A stretch of 64,000 bases of DNA from Herbidospora solisilvae (GTDB lineage Bacteria; Actinomycetota; Actinomycetes; Streptosporangiales; Streptosporangiaceae), in NCBI RefSeq assembly GCF_009901565.1, contig NZ_WXEW01000002.1, forward strand, positions 496,001 through 560,000, given 5' to 3'. The notes beneath the pieces are model-generated. The model was not told the DNA's origin and did no database searches. It was given only the letters and a program-made list of their open reading frames with translations. Of the stretch, positions 18,396-27,608 are shown piece after piece. Position numbers and translations under genes: made by a program. Position 1 is the stretch's first letter. Each line of letters starts with the position of its first letter.

Positions 18396-18975
18396 ATGCC
18401 GCGCACCCCTGCCGACTGGCTGCTGACCGAGACGATGACGGCCGATCCGGCCTGGAGCGTCGTGCTGCCGCTCGACGTGAGCCGTTCGGCCGCCGCACTC
18501 GCCCAGACCACCGGGGGTGATCTCGGCACCGTCGGCCGACCGGACTGGTCACCGTCCTGATCCTCCTTGACCTCGCCGGCCTCCTCCTGTCGCCATGGCA
18601 TCTCAACACGCTCGTACTGGGCCTGCGCCGTGACCTGCTCGGACACGTCCTGCGACTCGGGGTGCGCGAGCGGGCGACGTTCTCGACCGGCCCCGGCTCC
18701 TGACCGGCACGGGCGAGGTCGCCTCGGTGGTGTCCCTGGCGGCCGGGTGGATCGGGTCGCTGCTGGTATCGGGCGGCGCGCCGGCTCTGCTCGACTGGCG
18801 GCTCTGCGTCGCCTTCGCGGTCGGCGCCGATCGCCTGGTGGCCGCCCCCGGCGCGCGGGTTCGCACCATGAACACGCTGCTGCCGCTGTTCCCCCTCGTG
18901 GCGGGCGGCCGCCGTCGTCTTCGGGGTGATGCTGCTGCGGGCGGCGGTCCGGACGCGCTGACGCGCCGGGCGTGA
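18396..18975 (+). pseudogene. decayed ABC exporter membrane domain
   Basis: A normal start (ATG with GGAGG 10 bases upstream) opens a 54-residue frame that stops at about 18560. In other frames, recognisable exporter transmembrane sequence continues: LLGHVLRLGVRERATFSTG (about 18630-18695), then after a frame change LLTGTGEVASVVSLAAGWIG and LLDWRLCVAFAVG to about 18840. Functional homologues have RLGVRERARFSTGDLVSRLTG in a single frame. The ATP-binding domain is absent. At least two frameshifts and a 3' deletion are implied. Confidence 0.6.
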
Positions 18976-19139
18976 CCGGCTCACCGGACGCCGCTCAGGT
19001 CTGTGACCTGGGTGGCTTTCCGGTTTTTACCCGGCCTTGGTGGGGAGGTCGGCTTCTTTGCGGGTACGTTTCTCCATTGTTACCCCGGGCAACAAACGTT
19101 ACCGTCCCGTGTCTTTCCCCCAAGTTCCCTTGGGCTTAC

Positions 19140-19154
19140 GTTGTCTCAAACAAC
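19140..19154. promoter_or_regulatory. candidate operator of the sugar ABC operon
   Basis: GTTGT-CTCAA-ACAAC is a 5-bp inverted repeat 63 bases before the binding-protein start, in the promoter region. The ROK repressor encoded at the end of this operon is the natural candidate to bind it, but no consensus is known to me for this protein. Confidence 0.4.
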
Positions 19155-19216
19155 ATTCACCCATTAGGTGAGTCACACCCCCCGATAGACCCCCGGCCAG
19201 AAAGGACCCACGCATC

Positions 19217-20344
19217 ATGCGCAAGGGGATCCTCAGCATCGGCGCCGCCTTCGCGGCCCTTTCCCTCGGTCTCACCGCGTGTGGCGGGGGTGACGAGGGC
19301 ACCGGCGCAGCTCCCGAGACGACCGGCGCCGCCCCCGCGACGTCCGCCGCCGCCCCCGCTGGCAAGATCGGCGTCATCCTCCCCGACAGCAAGTCCTCCG
19401 CCCGGTGGGAGACCGCCGACCGCAAGTACCTCGAAGAGGCGTTCAAGGCCGCGGGTGTCGCCTACGACATCCAGAACGCCCAGGGTGACAAGACCCAGTT
19501 CCAGACCATCGCCGACCAGATGATCACTGGCGGCGTGACCGTGCTCGCGATCGTCAACCTCGACTCGGGCACCGGCAAGGCCGTCCTCGACAAGGCGAAG
19601 GCCCAGGGCATCGCCACCATCGACTACGACCGCCTCACCCTCGGCGGCAACGCCGACTACTACGTCTCCTTCGACAACACCGCCGTGGGCAAGCTCCAGG
19701 GCGAGGGCCTGTCGAAGTGCCTCGACGACGCCAAGGCCGAGAAGCCGATCATCTCCTACCTGAACGGCTCGCCGACCGACAACAACGCCACCCTCTTCAA
19801 GGAGGGTTACGACAGCGTCCTCAAGCCGAAGTTCGACTCGGGCGACTACGTCAAGGGCCCGGAGGACTCGGTTCCCGACTGGGACAACGCCCAGGCCGGC
19901 ACCCTCTTCGAGCAGCAGCTCACCAAGGAGCCGAAGATCGCCGGCGTGCTCGCCGCGAACGACGGCCTCGGCAACGCCGCCATCGCGGTGCTGAAGAAGA
20001 ACAACCTCAACGGCAAGGTCCCGGTCACCGGCCAGGACGCCACCGCGCAGGGCCTGCAGAACATCCTCGCCGGCGACCAGTGCATGACCGTCTACAAGGC
20101 CGTCAAGCAGGAGGCCGACGCCACCGCGCAGCTGGCCATCGCGCTGGCCAAGGGTGAGAAGCCCGCCGCCACCGGCACCGTCAAGGACAGCGAGACCGGC
20201 GCCGACGTGCCGGCCGTCCTGCTGACCCCGGTCGCCATCTACAAGGACAACGTGAAGGACGTCGTCGCCGACGGCTACGTCACGAAGGAAGAGCTCTGCA
20301 CGGGCGACTTCGCCGCCCTGTGCACCGAGGCCGGCATCAGCTAA
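19217..20344 (+). CDS. xylF: sugar ABC transporter substrate-binding lipoprotein (XylF-like)
   Basis: A 375-residue periplasmic-binding-protein-like lipoprotein. The type II signal peptide ends in LTAC (Cys 22), followed by an Ala/Thr/Pro linker. The fold matches cluster B sugar binders (D-xylose/ribose type): KIGVILPDSKSSARWETADRKYLEEAF, DYDRLTLGGNADYYVSFDN, and ANDGLGNAAIAVLKKNNLNGKVPVTGQDA. These motifs are closest to xylose-binding XylF. GAAAGGA precedes the ATG. It is first in an operon with ATPase, permease and ROK regulator. Confidence 0.88.
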   Translation: MRKGILSIGAAFAALSLGLTACGGGDEGTGAAPETTGAAPATSAAAPAGKIGVILPDSKSSARWETADRKYLEEAFKAAGVAYDIQNAQGDKTQFQTIADQMITGGVTVLAIVNLDSGTGKAVLDKAKAQGIATIDYDRLTLGGNADYYVSFDNTAVGKLQGEGLSKCLDDAKAEKPIISYLNGSPTDNNATLFKEGYDSVLKPKFDSGDYVKGPEDSVPDWDNAQAGTLFEQQLTKEPKIAGVLAANDGLGNAAIAVLKKNNLNGKVPVTGQDATAQGLQNILAGDQCMTVYKAVKQEADATAQLAIALAKGEKPAATGTVKDSETGADVPAVLLTPVAIYKDNVKDVVADGYVTKEELCTGDFAALCTEAGIS

Positions 20345-20429
20345 GTCACTCCGCGGGTACGGTCCACGCACGCTCCCCCCGGCACAGGGCGTGGGCCGTA
20401 CCCCTTTCTGGAACCAGGAGTAGCCCATC

Positions 20430-21206
20430 GTGTCCACGGCACCCGTTCTGGAACTGCGCGGAATCGACAAGAGCTTCGGCCCCGTGCAGGTCCTCCACGA
20501 TGTCGCCTTTTCCGTTTACCCCGGAGAGGTGACCGCCCTTGTCGGCGACAACGGCGCCGGTAAGTCCACCCTCGTCAAGTGCATCGGGGGCATCCACCCG
20601 TTCGACTCGGGCGAGTACTACTTCGAGGGCAGGCAGGTCCACGTCAGCGGTCCCCGCGACGCGGCCGCGCTCGGCGTCGAGATCGTCTACCAGGACCTCG
20701 CGCTCTGCGACAACCTCGACATCGTCCAGAACATGTTCCTCGGCCGGGAGCGCAAGCGCGGCCTGGTCCTCGACGAGGACACGATGGAGGAGATGGCGGC
20801 CAAGACCCTCGTGGGCCTCTCGGTCCGGACGGTCAAGTCCCTCCGCCAGCACGTCTCCAGCCTGTCGGGCGGACAGCGGCAGACCGTCGCCATCGCCAAG
20901 GCCGTCCTGTGGAACAGCAAGGTCGTCATCCTCGACGAACCGACCGCCGCTCTGGGCGTCGCGCAGACCGCGCAGGTCCTCGAGCTGGTCCGCCGCCTGG
21001 CCGACAAAGGCCTGGCGGTCGTGCTCATCTCCCACAACATGAACGACGTCTTCGCGGTCTCCGACCGGATCGCCGCGTTGTACCTCGGCCGCATGGCCGC
21101 CCAGGTGAAGACCTCCGACGTCACCCACTCCCAGATCGTGGAGCTCATCACGGCCGGGCGCAGCGGGGAGCTCGGCCTGCAGAACGGCAAGGAAGCGACC
21201 GCATGA
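20430..21206 (+). CDS. sugar ABC transporter ATP-binding protein (XylG-like, single domain)
   Basis: A 258-residue ATPase with Walker A GDNGAGKST (about residues 37-45), signature LSGGQRQ and Walker B VVILDEPTAALG. Classical XylG/RbsA proteins carry two fused ABC domains (~500 residues); this protein has one, so a homodimer is expected, as in other actinobacterial single-domain members. The GTG start has CCAGGAG upstream. The stop overlaps the permease start (ATGA). Confidence 0.9.
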   Translation: MSTAPVLELRGIDKSFGPVQVLHDVAFSVYPGEVTALVGDNGAGKSTLVKCIGGIHPFDSGEYYFEGRQVHVSGPRDAAALGVEIVYQDLALCDNLDIVQNMFLGRERKRGLVLDEDTMEEMAAKTLVGLSVRTVKSLRQHVSSLSGGQRQTVAIAKAVLWNSKVVILDEPTAALGVAQTAQVLELVRRLADKGLAVVLISHNMNDVFAVSDRIAALYLGRMAAQVKTSDVTHSQIVELITAGRSGELGLQNGKEATA

Positions 21207-22456
21207 CCACCACAACCGCCCCGGAGGAGAAGGCCGTCGCGCCATCCGCCGGGCTGAACCAGCAGGTCCGCGACTACGTGGAGCGGGTGCGCGGAGGTGA
21301 ACTCGGCGCCCTCCCGGCGGTCATCGGCCTCATCGTGCTGTGCACGGTCTTCGCGATCCTGTCGCCGGTCTTCCTGTCGCCGGTCAACTTCGCCAACCTG
21401 TTCACCCAGGGAGCGGGCGTCACCGTCATCGCGATGGGCCTGGTCTTCGTCCTGCTGCTGGGCGAGATCGACCTGTCGGCGGGCTTCGCCTCGGGCGTCT
21501 GCGCGGCCTTCCTCGGCGTGCTCCTCACCAACGAGGGCTGGCCCTGGTACGCCGCCGTGCTGGCCGCGATGGTGGTCGGCGTCGTGATCGGTCTGATCAT
21601 CGGCTGGCTGGTGGCCAAGCTCGGCATCCCGTCGTTCGTCGTGACGCTGGCGGCGTTCCTGGCCTTCCAGGGCGTCGTGCTGATCCTGCTCGACGAGGGC
21701 ACCAACATCTCGATCCGCGACTCGGTCATCCTGGCCATCGCCAACGAGAACATGTACCCGTGGCTCGGCTGGGCGCTCGTGGTCGTCGGCGTGGTCGCCT
21801 ACGCCGGTCTCCAGCTCGTCAACAACCGCCGCAGGTCGGCCCGGGGCCTGGTCGCCGACCCGCTGTCGCTGATCGCCGTCCGCGTCGGCGCCCTCGCCGT
21901 CGCGTCGGGTTTCGCGGTGTACGTGCTGAACCTGGAGCGCAGCCGCAACCCGGGCGTCATCTCCCTGACGGGCGTGCCGGTCGTGGTGCCGATCATCCTG
22001 GTGCTGCTGCTGGTCTGGACGTTCGTGCTGCGCCGCACCCGTTTCGGCCGGCACATCTACGCCGTCGGCGGCAACGCCGAGGCGGCCCGCCGGGCCGGTA
22101 TCAACGTCGACCGCATCAAGATCTCCGCGTTCGTCATCTGTTCCTTCATGGCCTCCGTCGGCGGCATCATCGCGGCCTCCCGGGCCAACTCCGTCGACCC
22201 CAACACGGGCGGCAGCAACGTGCTGCTGTTCGCCGTCGGCGCGGCGGTCATCGGCGGCACGTCGTTGTTCGGCGGCAAGGGCCGGGCCCTCGACGCCATC
22301 CTCGGCGGCGCGGTGGTCGCGGTCGTCATCAACGGCATGGGCCTGATGGGCTACAGCTCCAGCGTGAAGTACGTGGTCACCGGCGCGGTGCTGCTGCTCG
22401 CGGCGGGTGTGGACGCCCTCTCCCGTAAGCGGGCGTCGGCATCCGGCCGCCGATAG
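21203..22456 (+). CDS. xylH: sugar ABC transporter permease (XylH-like)
   Basis: A 417-residue permease with about 10 membrane segments. Typical motifs are MGLVFVLLLGEIDLSAGFASG after TM2, the EAA-like region GRHIYAVGGNAEAARRAGI, and LLFAVGAAVIGGTSLFGGKG. The insert around residues 185-250, with an extra hydrophobic hairpin, is typical of the XylH subgroup. It probably forms the D-xylose (or related pentose) importer with the two preceding genes. Confidence 0.9.
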   Translation: MTTTTAPEEKAVAPSAGLNQQVRDYVERVRGGELGALPAVIGLIVLCTVFAILSPVFLSPVNFANLFTQGAGVTVIAMGLVFVLLLGEIDLSAGFASGVCAAFLGVLLTNEGWPWYAAVLAAMVVGVVIGLIIGWLVAKLGIPSFVVTLAAFLAFQGVVLILLDEGTNISIRDSVILAIANENMYPWLGWALVVVGVVAYAGLQLVNNRRRSARGLVADPLSLIAVRVGALAVASGFAVYVLNLERSRNPGVISLTGVPVVVPIILVLLLVWTFVLRRTRFGRHIYAVGGNAEAARRAGINVDRIKISAFVICSFMASVGGIIAASRANSVDPNTGGSNVLLFAVGAAVIGGTSLFGGKGRALDAILGGAVVAVVINGMGLMGYSSSVKYVVTGAVLLLAAGVDALSRKRASASGRR

Positions 22457-22499
22457 GGTGGGCGCGAACGACGACCCCCCGGCACCAGAGGCAGGACGC

Positions 22500-23720
22500 A
22501 TGTTGCGCGCAGGTCCCTCTCAGGAGGAGATCCGCCGTCACAACCTCGGAACCCTCCTGCGCCACGTCCACCTCGGCGGCCCGACCTCGCGTGCCGAACT
22601 GACCAGCCGCATGGGGCTGAACCGCAGCACCATCATGGCGCTGACGGCCGACCTCACCGCCGCCGGTCTGGTGCGCGAGGAACTGCCGAAGGAGACCGGC
22701 CGGGCCGGCCGCCCCTCACTGGTGGTCCGGCCCGAGTCCTCGCGGGTCTACGTCCTCGCCTTCGACGTGGGCGTCGACCGGCTGGTCGCCGCCCGCGTCG
22801 GGCTGGGCGGGGTCATCCTCGACCGCCGCTGGGCGGTGCGCCCGCGTGGCGCCTTCGACCTCAACGAGTCGGTCGCCACGCTGGCCGGGTTCGCCCGCCA
22901 GATGCACCGCAAGACCAGGGCCGACACCGTCTGCGTCGGCGCGGCGGCGGCGTTCTGCGGCGCGGTCCGCAAGAGCGACGGCCTGGTCCGCTTCAGCCCC
23001 AACCTGGAGATGGAGGACGGCCCGTTCGGCGAGGAGCTGTCCAAGCGCCTGGCCATGGGCCTGCCGGTGACCGTCGGCAACGACGCCAACCTGGGCGCGC
23101 TCGCCGAGCACACCCGCGGCACCGGGGCGGGCTGCCGCGACCTCGTCTACCTGCACGGCGACGTCGGCATCGGCGGCGGCATCGTGGTCAACGGCCAGCT
23201 GCTCGGCGGCGCGGCCGGCTACGGCGGCGAGGTCGGCCACATGGTGGTCAACCCCGGCGGCCGGGCCTGCGGCTGCGGCTCCCACGGCTGCCTGGAGGCC
23301 GAGGTGGGGGAGCGGGCGCTGCTCGAACACGCCGGCAGCTCCGGCATCCACCGCCTGGCGGCGGGCCGGGGTCGCGACGGCATCCACGCGGTCGTCGAGG
23401 CGGCCGACCGCGGCGACATAATCGCTCAGGACGCGCTCCACCGGGTGGGCGACTGGCTCGGCATCGGCGTCGCCAACCTGGTGAACGTCTTCAACCCCGA
23501 GGTCGTCATCTTCGGCGGCACCCTGCGCGAGATCTATCTCGGCTCGGCCGCGCAGGTCCGCAGCCGCCTCAACCTGGCGACCCATCCCGCGCTGCGGGAG
23601 ACGCTGCGGCTGCGCACCTCGGAGCTCGGCGACGACGCGACGCTGGTGGGGGCCGCCGAACTGGCCTTCACGAGGGTACTCGCCGACCCGCTCGAGGTGC
23701 TCGCGCGGATGAGCGTCTGA
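22500..23720 (+). CDS. ROK family transcriptional regulator (XylR/NagC type)
   Basis: A 406-residue ROK protein with an N-terminal winged helix (LRHVHLGGPTSRAELTSRMGLNRSTIMALTADL, about residues 21-55) and a sugar-kinase-like domain. VGNDANLGALAEH and the zinc motif CGCGSHGCLE are intact. It follows the permease by 43 bases and probably represses this operon in the absence of its sugar. The last 53 bases overlap the convergent MFS gene. Confidence 0.9.
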   Translation: MLRAGPSQEEIRRHNLGTLLRHVHLGGPTSRAELTSRMGLNRSTIMALTADLTAAGLVREELPKETGRAGRPSLVVRPESSRVYVLAFDVGVDRLVAARVGLGGVILDRRWAVRPRGAFDLNESVATLAGFARQMHRKTRADTVCVGAAAAFCGAVRKSDGLVRFSPNLEMEDGPFGEELSKRLAMGLPVTVGNDANLGALAEHTRGTGAGCRDLVYLHGDVGIGGGIVVNGQLLGGAAGYGGEVGHMVVNPGGRACGCGSHGCLEAEVGERALLEHAGSSGIHRLAAGRGRDGIHAVVEAADRGDIIAQDALHRVGDWLGIGVANLVNVFNPEVVIFGGTLREIYLGSAAQVRSRLNLATHPALRETLRLRTSELGDDATLVGAAELAFTRVLADPLEVLARMSV

Positions 23721-25089
23721 CCGGACGGAGCACCGCCAGGGCCACCGCGAACGCGACCGCGAGCAGTCCCGCCGACACGGTGAACGCCAGCCGGTAGCCC
23801 TCGGTCAACGCGACCGCCGTCGGCGAGCCCCCGCCCAGCAGGCTCTCGGTGCGGCCCGCCGCCAGCGTCGACAGCACCGCCACGCCGAGCGCCATGCCGA
23901 TCTGCTGGGTGGTGTTGAACAGGCCCGAGGCCAGCCCGGCGTCGTCGTCGCGGGCGTCCGACATGCCGAGGTTCGTCAGGGCGGGCAGCACCAGCCCGCC
24001 CCCGGCGATCAGCAGCATCACCGGCAGCAGGTCGGTGACGTAGACGGCGTCCACCGGCACGCGGGTCAGCCAGCCCATCGCGGCCACCAGCAGCACCAAA
24101 CCCGCGAGCAGCACCGTGCGCGCGCCGTAGCGGTCGTTGAGCCGGGCCGAGACGAACAGCGACACGCCGCCGATGGCCGCGGCGGCGGGCAGCATGGCCA
24201 GGCCCGTCGCCAGGGCGCCGTAGCCGAGGACCCGCTGCATGAACAGGGCGACCAGGATCTGGAACGAGAACATGGCCGACAACGCCAGGATCTGCACCGC
24301 GTTCGCGCCCGACACGTTCCTCGACCGGAACACCCGCAGCGGCATCAGCGGGGTGCGCGCGGTCGCCTGGCGCACGAAGAACCCGGCCAGCAGCACGACC
24401 GACAACCCGCCGTAGGCGAGGCTCTGCCCGGCGCCGTGCTGCTCGATCCCGACCACGGTGTAGACGCCCAGCATCAGCCCTGCGGTGACCAGCGCCGCGC
24501 CGGCGACGTCGGCCCCGGCCGACAGGCCCGTGCCGCGCTCGGCGGGCAGCGCCCGGACCGCGAGCAGGATCGTGACCAGCCCGATCGGCACGTTGATGAA
24601 GAAGATCCAGTGCCAGTCGAGGGCGTCGGTGAGCACCCCGCCGAGCACCTGGCCGATCGAGGCGCCGGCCGCGCCGGTGAAGCTGAACACCCCGATCGCC
24701 CTCGCCCGCTCGGCAGGCTCGGTGAACAGCGTCACCAGGATGCCGAGCACGACCGAGGAGGCCAGCGCGCTGCCCACGCCCTGCAGGAACCGGGCGGCGA
24801 CCAGCAGTTCCGGGGTGCCGGCCAGCCCAGCCAGCAGCGAGGCCGCGACGAAGACGGCGTTCCCGGCGAGGAACACGCGTTTGCGGCCGATCAGGTCGCC
24901 GAGCCGTCCGGACAGCAGCAGCAGGCCGCCGAAGGGGATCAGGTAGGCGTTGACCGTCCAGCTGAGGGCGGCCGAGGTGAAGCCGAGGTCGTGCTGGATG
25001 GCGGGCAGCGCCACGGTCACGATGCTGCCGTCGAGGATGGTCATCAGCATGGCGGTCGACAGGACCGCCAACGCGAGCCAACGGGACAT
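23668..25089 (-). CDS. MFS multidrug efflux transporter (DHA2, EmrB/QacA type)
   Basis: A 473-residue, 14-segment drug:proton antiporter. The start MSRWLALAVLSTAMLMTILDGSIVTVALP carries the D1 motif of TM1; LSGRLGDLIGRKRVFLAGN is motif A, and GAAGASIGQVLGGVLTD is motif C of the antiporter. It lies 60 bases after a MarR gene on the same strand, which probably represses it until a drug-like ligand binds. The C-terminal tail is basic. Confidence 0.9.
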   Translation of the reverse strand: MSRWLALAVLSTAMLMTILDGSIVTVALPAIQHDLGFTSAALSWTVNAYLIPFGGLLLLSGRLGDLIGRKRVFLAGNAVFVAASLLAGLAGTPELLVAARFLQGVGSALASSVVLGILVTLFTEPAERARAIGVFSFTGAAGASIGQVLGGVLTDALDWHWIFFINVPIGLVTILLAVRALPAERGTGLSAGADVAGAALVTAGLMLGVYTVVGIEQHGAGQSLAYGGLSVVLLAGFFVRQATARTPLMPLRVFRSRNVSGANAVQILALSAMFSFQILVALFMQRVLGYGALATGLAMLPAAAAIGGVSLFVSARLNDRYGARTVLLAGLVLLVAAMGWLTRVPVDAVYVTDLLPVMLLIAGGGLVLPALTNLGMSDARDDDAGLASGLFNTTQQIGMALGVAVLSTLAAGRTESLLGGGSPTAVALTEGYRLAFTVSAGLLAVAFAVALAVLRPVRRSSARAPRAGRRVPS

Positions 25090-25149
25090 GGTCGTCTCCT
25101 GTTCGGGGGGAACAGAAGCGACCGTAGCAGATAGTTTTGTTATAGACGA

Positions 25150-25638
25150 TTATCGGATGCGCTGCCGGGCCCGCCGGGCGCCCTGCGGCGCTTCGACGGG
25201 GGTGGCCAGATGTCCTTCGGTGAGCCGGGTCAGCAGCCCGACGAGGGTCTTCCCCTCCTCGGCGGAGAGGGCGTCGAGGGCCTCGCGGTGGACGCGGTCG
25301 GCGATGCGCTGACTTCGGGCCGCGACCTCGGCGCCCTTCTCGGTGACCGCGATGATCCGGGCCCGGCGGTCGGTGCTCGACGGCCGGCGCTCGGCCAGGC
25401 CCGCCTGCTCCAGGGCGTCGACGGTGACCACCATCGTGGTCTTGTCCATGTCGCCGATCTCGGCGAGCTGGATCTGGGTGCGCTCCTCTTCGAGTGCGTG
25501 CACCAGCACGCAGTGCATGCGGGCGGTCAGCCCGATCTCGGCCAGCGCCGCCGCCATCCGGGTCCGCAGCACGTGGCTGGTGTGGTCGAGCAGGAAGGAC
25601 AGGTCCGGTTCGGTACGGGAGGGCGCCATCGCGGTCAT
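25150..25638 (-). CDS. MarR family transcriptional regulator
   Basis: A 162-residue winged-helix repressor. The recognition region ERTQIQLAEIGDMDKTTMVVTVDALEQAGLAERRPSSTDRRAR shows the DxRxR wing. The helix is IGDMDKTTMVVTVDAL. It is first in a two-gene operon with the efflux pump. The start at 25638 is followed by another ATG four codons later. Confidence 0.9.
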   Translation of the reverse strand: MTAMAPSRTEPDLSFLLDHTSHVLRTRMAAALAEIGLTARMHCVLVHALEEERTQIQLAEIGDMDKTTMVVTVDALEQAGLAERRPSSTDRRARIIAVTEKGAEVAARSQRIADRVHREALDALSAEEGKTLVGLLTRLTEGHLATPVEAPQGARRARQRIR

Positions 25639-25659
25639 CTCCCCAGGATAGGCAACCCT

Positions 25660-25681
25660 GTTGTGGAGGCAGATTCACAAC
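25660..25681. promoter_or_regulatory. candidate MarR operator
   Basis: GTTGTG and CACAAC form an inverted repeat with a 10-base spacer, 22 bases upstream of the marR start. Position in the promoter supports autoregulation. Not confirmed by any known consensus. Confidence 0.45.
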
Positions 25682-25749
25682 GCGAGACGCGGCCGGCCTG
25701 CGGCCGTCCGCGTCTCGCTCTCCGTACCGGATGATTCGTGACGGGAGGA

Positions 25750-26628
25750 CTAGGCGACCCGCGCGTTGGGCGCGGTCCAGGTGTTGCACGACAGGAACGA
25801 CTGCGAGTCGTAGCCCCGCTCCAGCCAGAAGGCCTGGTTGCGGCCCTTGCCGTGGACGGTGTCGGAGGCGTGCTTGGCGGCCCAGTCGACGACCTGGTCC
25901 CACTCCTCGAAGACGACCGGCAGGCTCTCCTGCACCGACCCGAGGAACACCCCGGCCATGCACTCGGCCTGCTGCTCGACCCGGTGGCTCAGGTAGTTGC
26001 GGGCGGTCTTGGTGCGCGCCTGCGCGTAGAGCCGGTTGAACGCCGGCACGATCCCCGCGCGCTGCTGGGCGTGGTGGCCGATCTCGTGGGCCATGGTCTT
26101 GGCCAGCGTCAGGCCCCACGGGTTGCGGATCGTGGCCTTCGGGAGGAACTGGTAGATGGTCTGCGACGACGGGCAGTAGTGGGCGGTGTAGGTGTTGCTG
26201 AGCTTGCCGCACGGCGTCTTGGTGCCGCTGGCCCGGATGATGATCTTCGGTACCCGGTAGGCGCCCAGTCCGGCCGCCCTGAACTGGCGGGCGTACATGC
26301 CGTTGACGCAGCGGGCGACCTTGAGCAGGTAGGCCTTGAGCGAGTTGGCGCTGCCCGCGCGTGGTTCGCCCGGCGAGCAGGTGAACGAGTCGACGGCGCC
26401 CGACCGGTAGAGCCGGTTCTTCGTCAGCACCGTGGGGAACACGCGCTTCGCGGCGGCCGGCGCGGCCATCGGCGCCGGTGTGGTCGCGGCCGGATCCGCG
26501 GCCGACGGGGCGGCGGCGAGGGGCGGGGGAGAGAAGGTGGCCTGGGCGGCGGAGCCCGTCACGACGAGGACGGAGAGAGCGCCGGAGGCCAGTGCGATCA
26601 GGGGAATTCGCATGGTGGGGAAGACCAT
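25750..26628 (-). CDS. secreted neutral zinc metallopeptidase (YpfJ-like)
   Basis: About 292 residues with a Sec signal peptide (RIPLIALASGALSVLVVTGSAAQA) and an Ala/Pro linker. The catalytic motif HEIGHHAQQRAG (zinc His pair and Glu) and the downstream EQQAECMAGVFLG (third ligand Glu) match the putative neutral zinc metallopeptidase family. Four to six cysteines in the mature part could form disulfides. Two close ATGs (26628, 26613) are possible starts and neither has a clear ribosome site. A paralogue lies just upstream. Confidence 0.82.
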   Translation of the reverse strand: MVFPTMRIPLIALASGALSVLVVTGSAAQATFSPPPLAAAPSAADPAATTPAPMAAPAAAKRVFPTVLTKNRLYRSGAVDSFTCSPGEPRAGSANSLKAYLLKVARCVNGMYARQFRAAGLGAYRVPKIIIRASGTKTPCGKLSNTYTAHYCPSSQTIYQFLPKATIRNPWGLTLAKTMAHEIGHHAQQRAGIVPAFNRLYAQARTKTARNYLSHRVEQQAECMAGVFLGSVQESLPVVFEEWDQVVDWAAKHASDTVHGKGRNQAFWLERGYDSQSFLSCNTWTAPNARVA

Positions 26629-26713
26629 ATTGCAGGTCTTATTGGCGAGTAAAGTCGGGTAAATACGGATATTTACGGCGGCCACCCCCCGTGGATGACC
26701 GCCGCACCGCAGG

Positions 26714-27484
26714 TCAGGCCACCTGTGAGGCCGGAGCCTTGTAGGTGTTGCACACACTCGGCGAGCCCGCCTTGAAGCCGCGGTCGGTCCACGCCGCCCG
26801 GCTCTTGCCGCCGCCGTGGGTCGGGTCGCCCATGTCCTCCTTGATGTAGGTCAGGAGCTGCTGCCAGTCATGGGAGTCGCGCCCCGTGGAGGCCCAGATG
26901 CTGCGCAGGAACGCCCCGGAGAGGCAGTCGGCCTGCAGCTCCAGGCGGGCGTGCCACTTGTAGGCCGCCTTGGTGCTCTTCGGCATCAGCTTGTAGTGGG
27001 CCTTGATGATGCCCGCCCGCTGCTGGACGTGGTGGCCGTACTCGTGCGCCAGCACATAGAAGAGGAAGGGCGTGCCCTCGTACTCGAGCATCCAGCCGTC
27101 GACCAGGACGACCAGGCCCTGCGTGTCGTGGCAGTAGGCGCCGCCCCAGAAGCCGTCCATGTTCCCGCACGCGCGGGTCTTGGTCGGCTTGCTGATGAAC
27201 TCCATGCCCGGCTTGCGGAACGGGAGCTTCGCCTTCTTGAAGAAGGACGTCCAGGTGGCGTCGAGGCACTCCGCGCCCTCACGCAGGTAGTTCTGCGCGG
27301 TCAGGAAGTCCTCGATCGTCACGGAGTATTCGGGACACGACCGGACCGGCAGCTTGCCGGAGGTGTAGATAGGGTTCTTCGTGAGAGCGGACAGACCGGT
27401 CGGAACAGGCCGTGCGTGGACCGTTCCGGGCGCCAGCAGGGGCGCCACCAGACCTGCCACCAGTAAGGGGATGATTTTTCGCAC
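26714..27484 (-). CDS. secreted neutral zinc metallopeptidase (paralogue)
   Basis: A 256-residue protein with a signal peptide (MRKIIPLLVAGLVAPLLAPGTVHA). Active-site motifs are HEYGHHVQQRAG and LELQADCLSGAF. It shares with its neighbour the layout of N-terminal TKNPIYTSGKL/TKNRLYRSGAV, paired cysteines and C-terminal CNTYKAPASQVA/CNTWTAPNARVA, so the two arose by tandem duplication. Substrates are unknown. Confidence 0.85.
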   Translation of the reverse strand: MRKIIPLLVAGLVAPLLAPGTVHARPVPTGLSALTKNPIYTSGKLPVRSCPEYSVTIEDFLTAQNYLREGAECLDATWTSFFKKAKLPFRKPGMEFISKPTKTRACGNMDGFWGGAYCHDTQGLVVLVDGWMLEYEGTPFLFYVLAHEYGHHVQQRAGIIKAHYKLMPKSTKAAYKWHARLELQADCLSGAFLRSIWASTGRDSHDWQQLLTYIKEDMGDPTHGGGKSRAAWTDRGFKAGSPSVCNTYKAPASQVA

Positions 27485-27608
27485 GAATCCAGGAGAGTAG
27501 GGGACAAGTCAACCGCCCGTAAAGGGATTCCCCAGGCCTCGGAGCCGGAAGCCGGGCATTGTCGAACTACACTCCTACTGTTCGACGGCGAACGGGAAAG
27601 GAATCGCA

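Noticed and set aside
17510-18646. 378-codon open frame on the minus strand in the gene-poor interval
   Set aside because: No recognisable motif, poor third-position GC bias and it covers the decayed exporter on the other strand; a chance open frame in GC-rich DNA.
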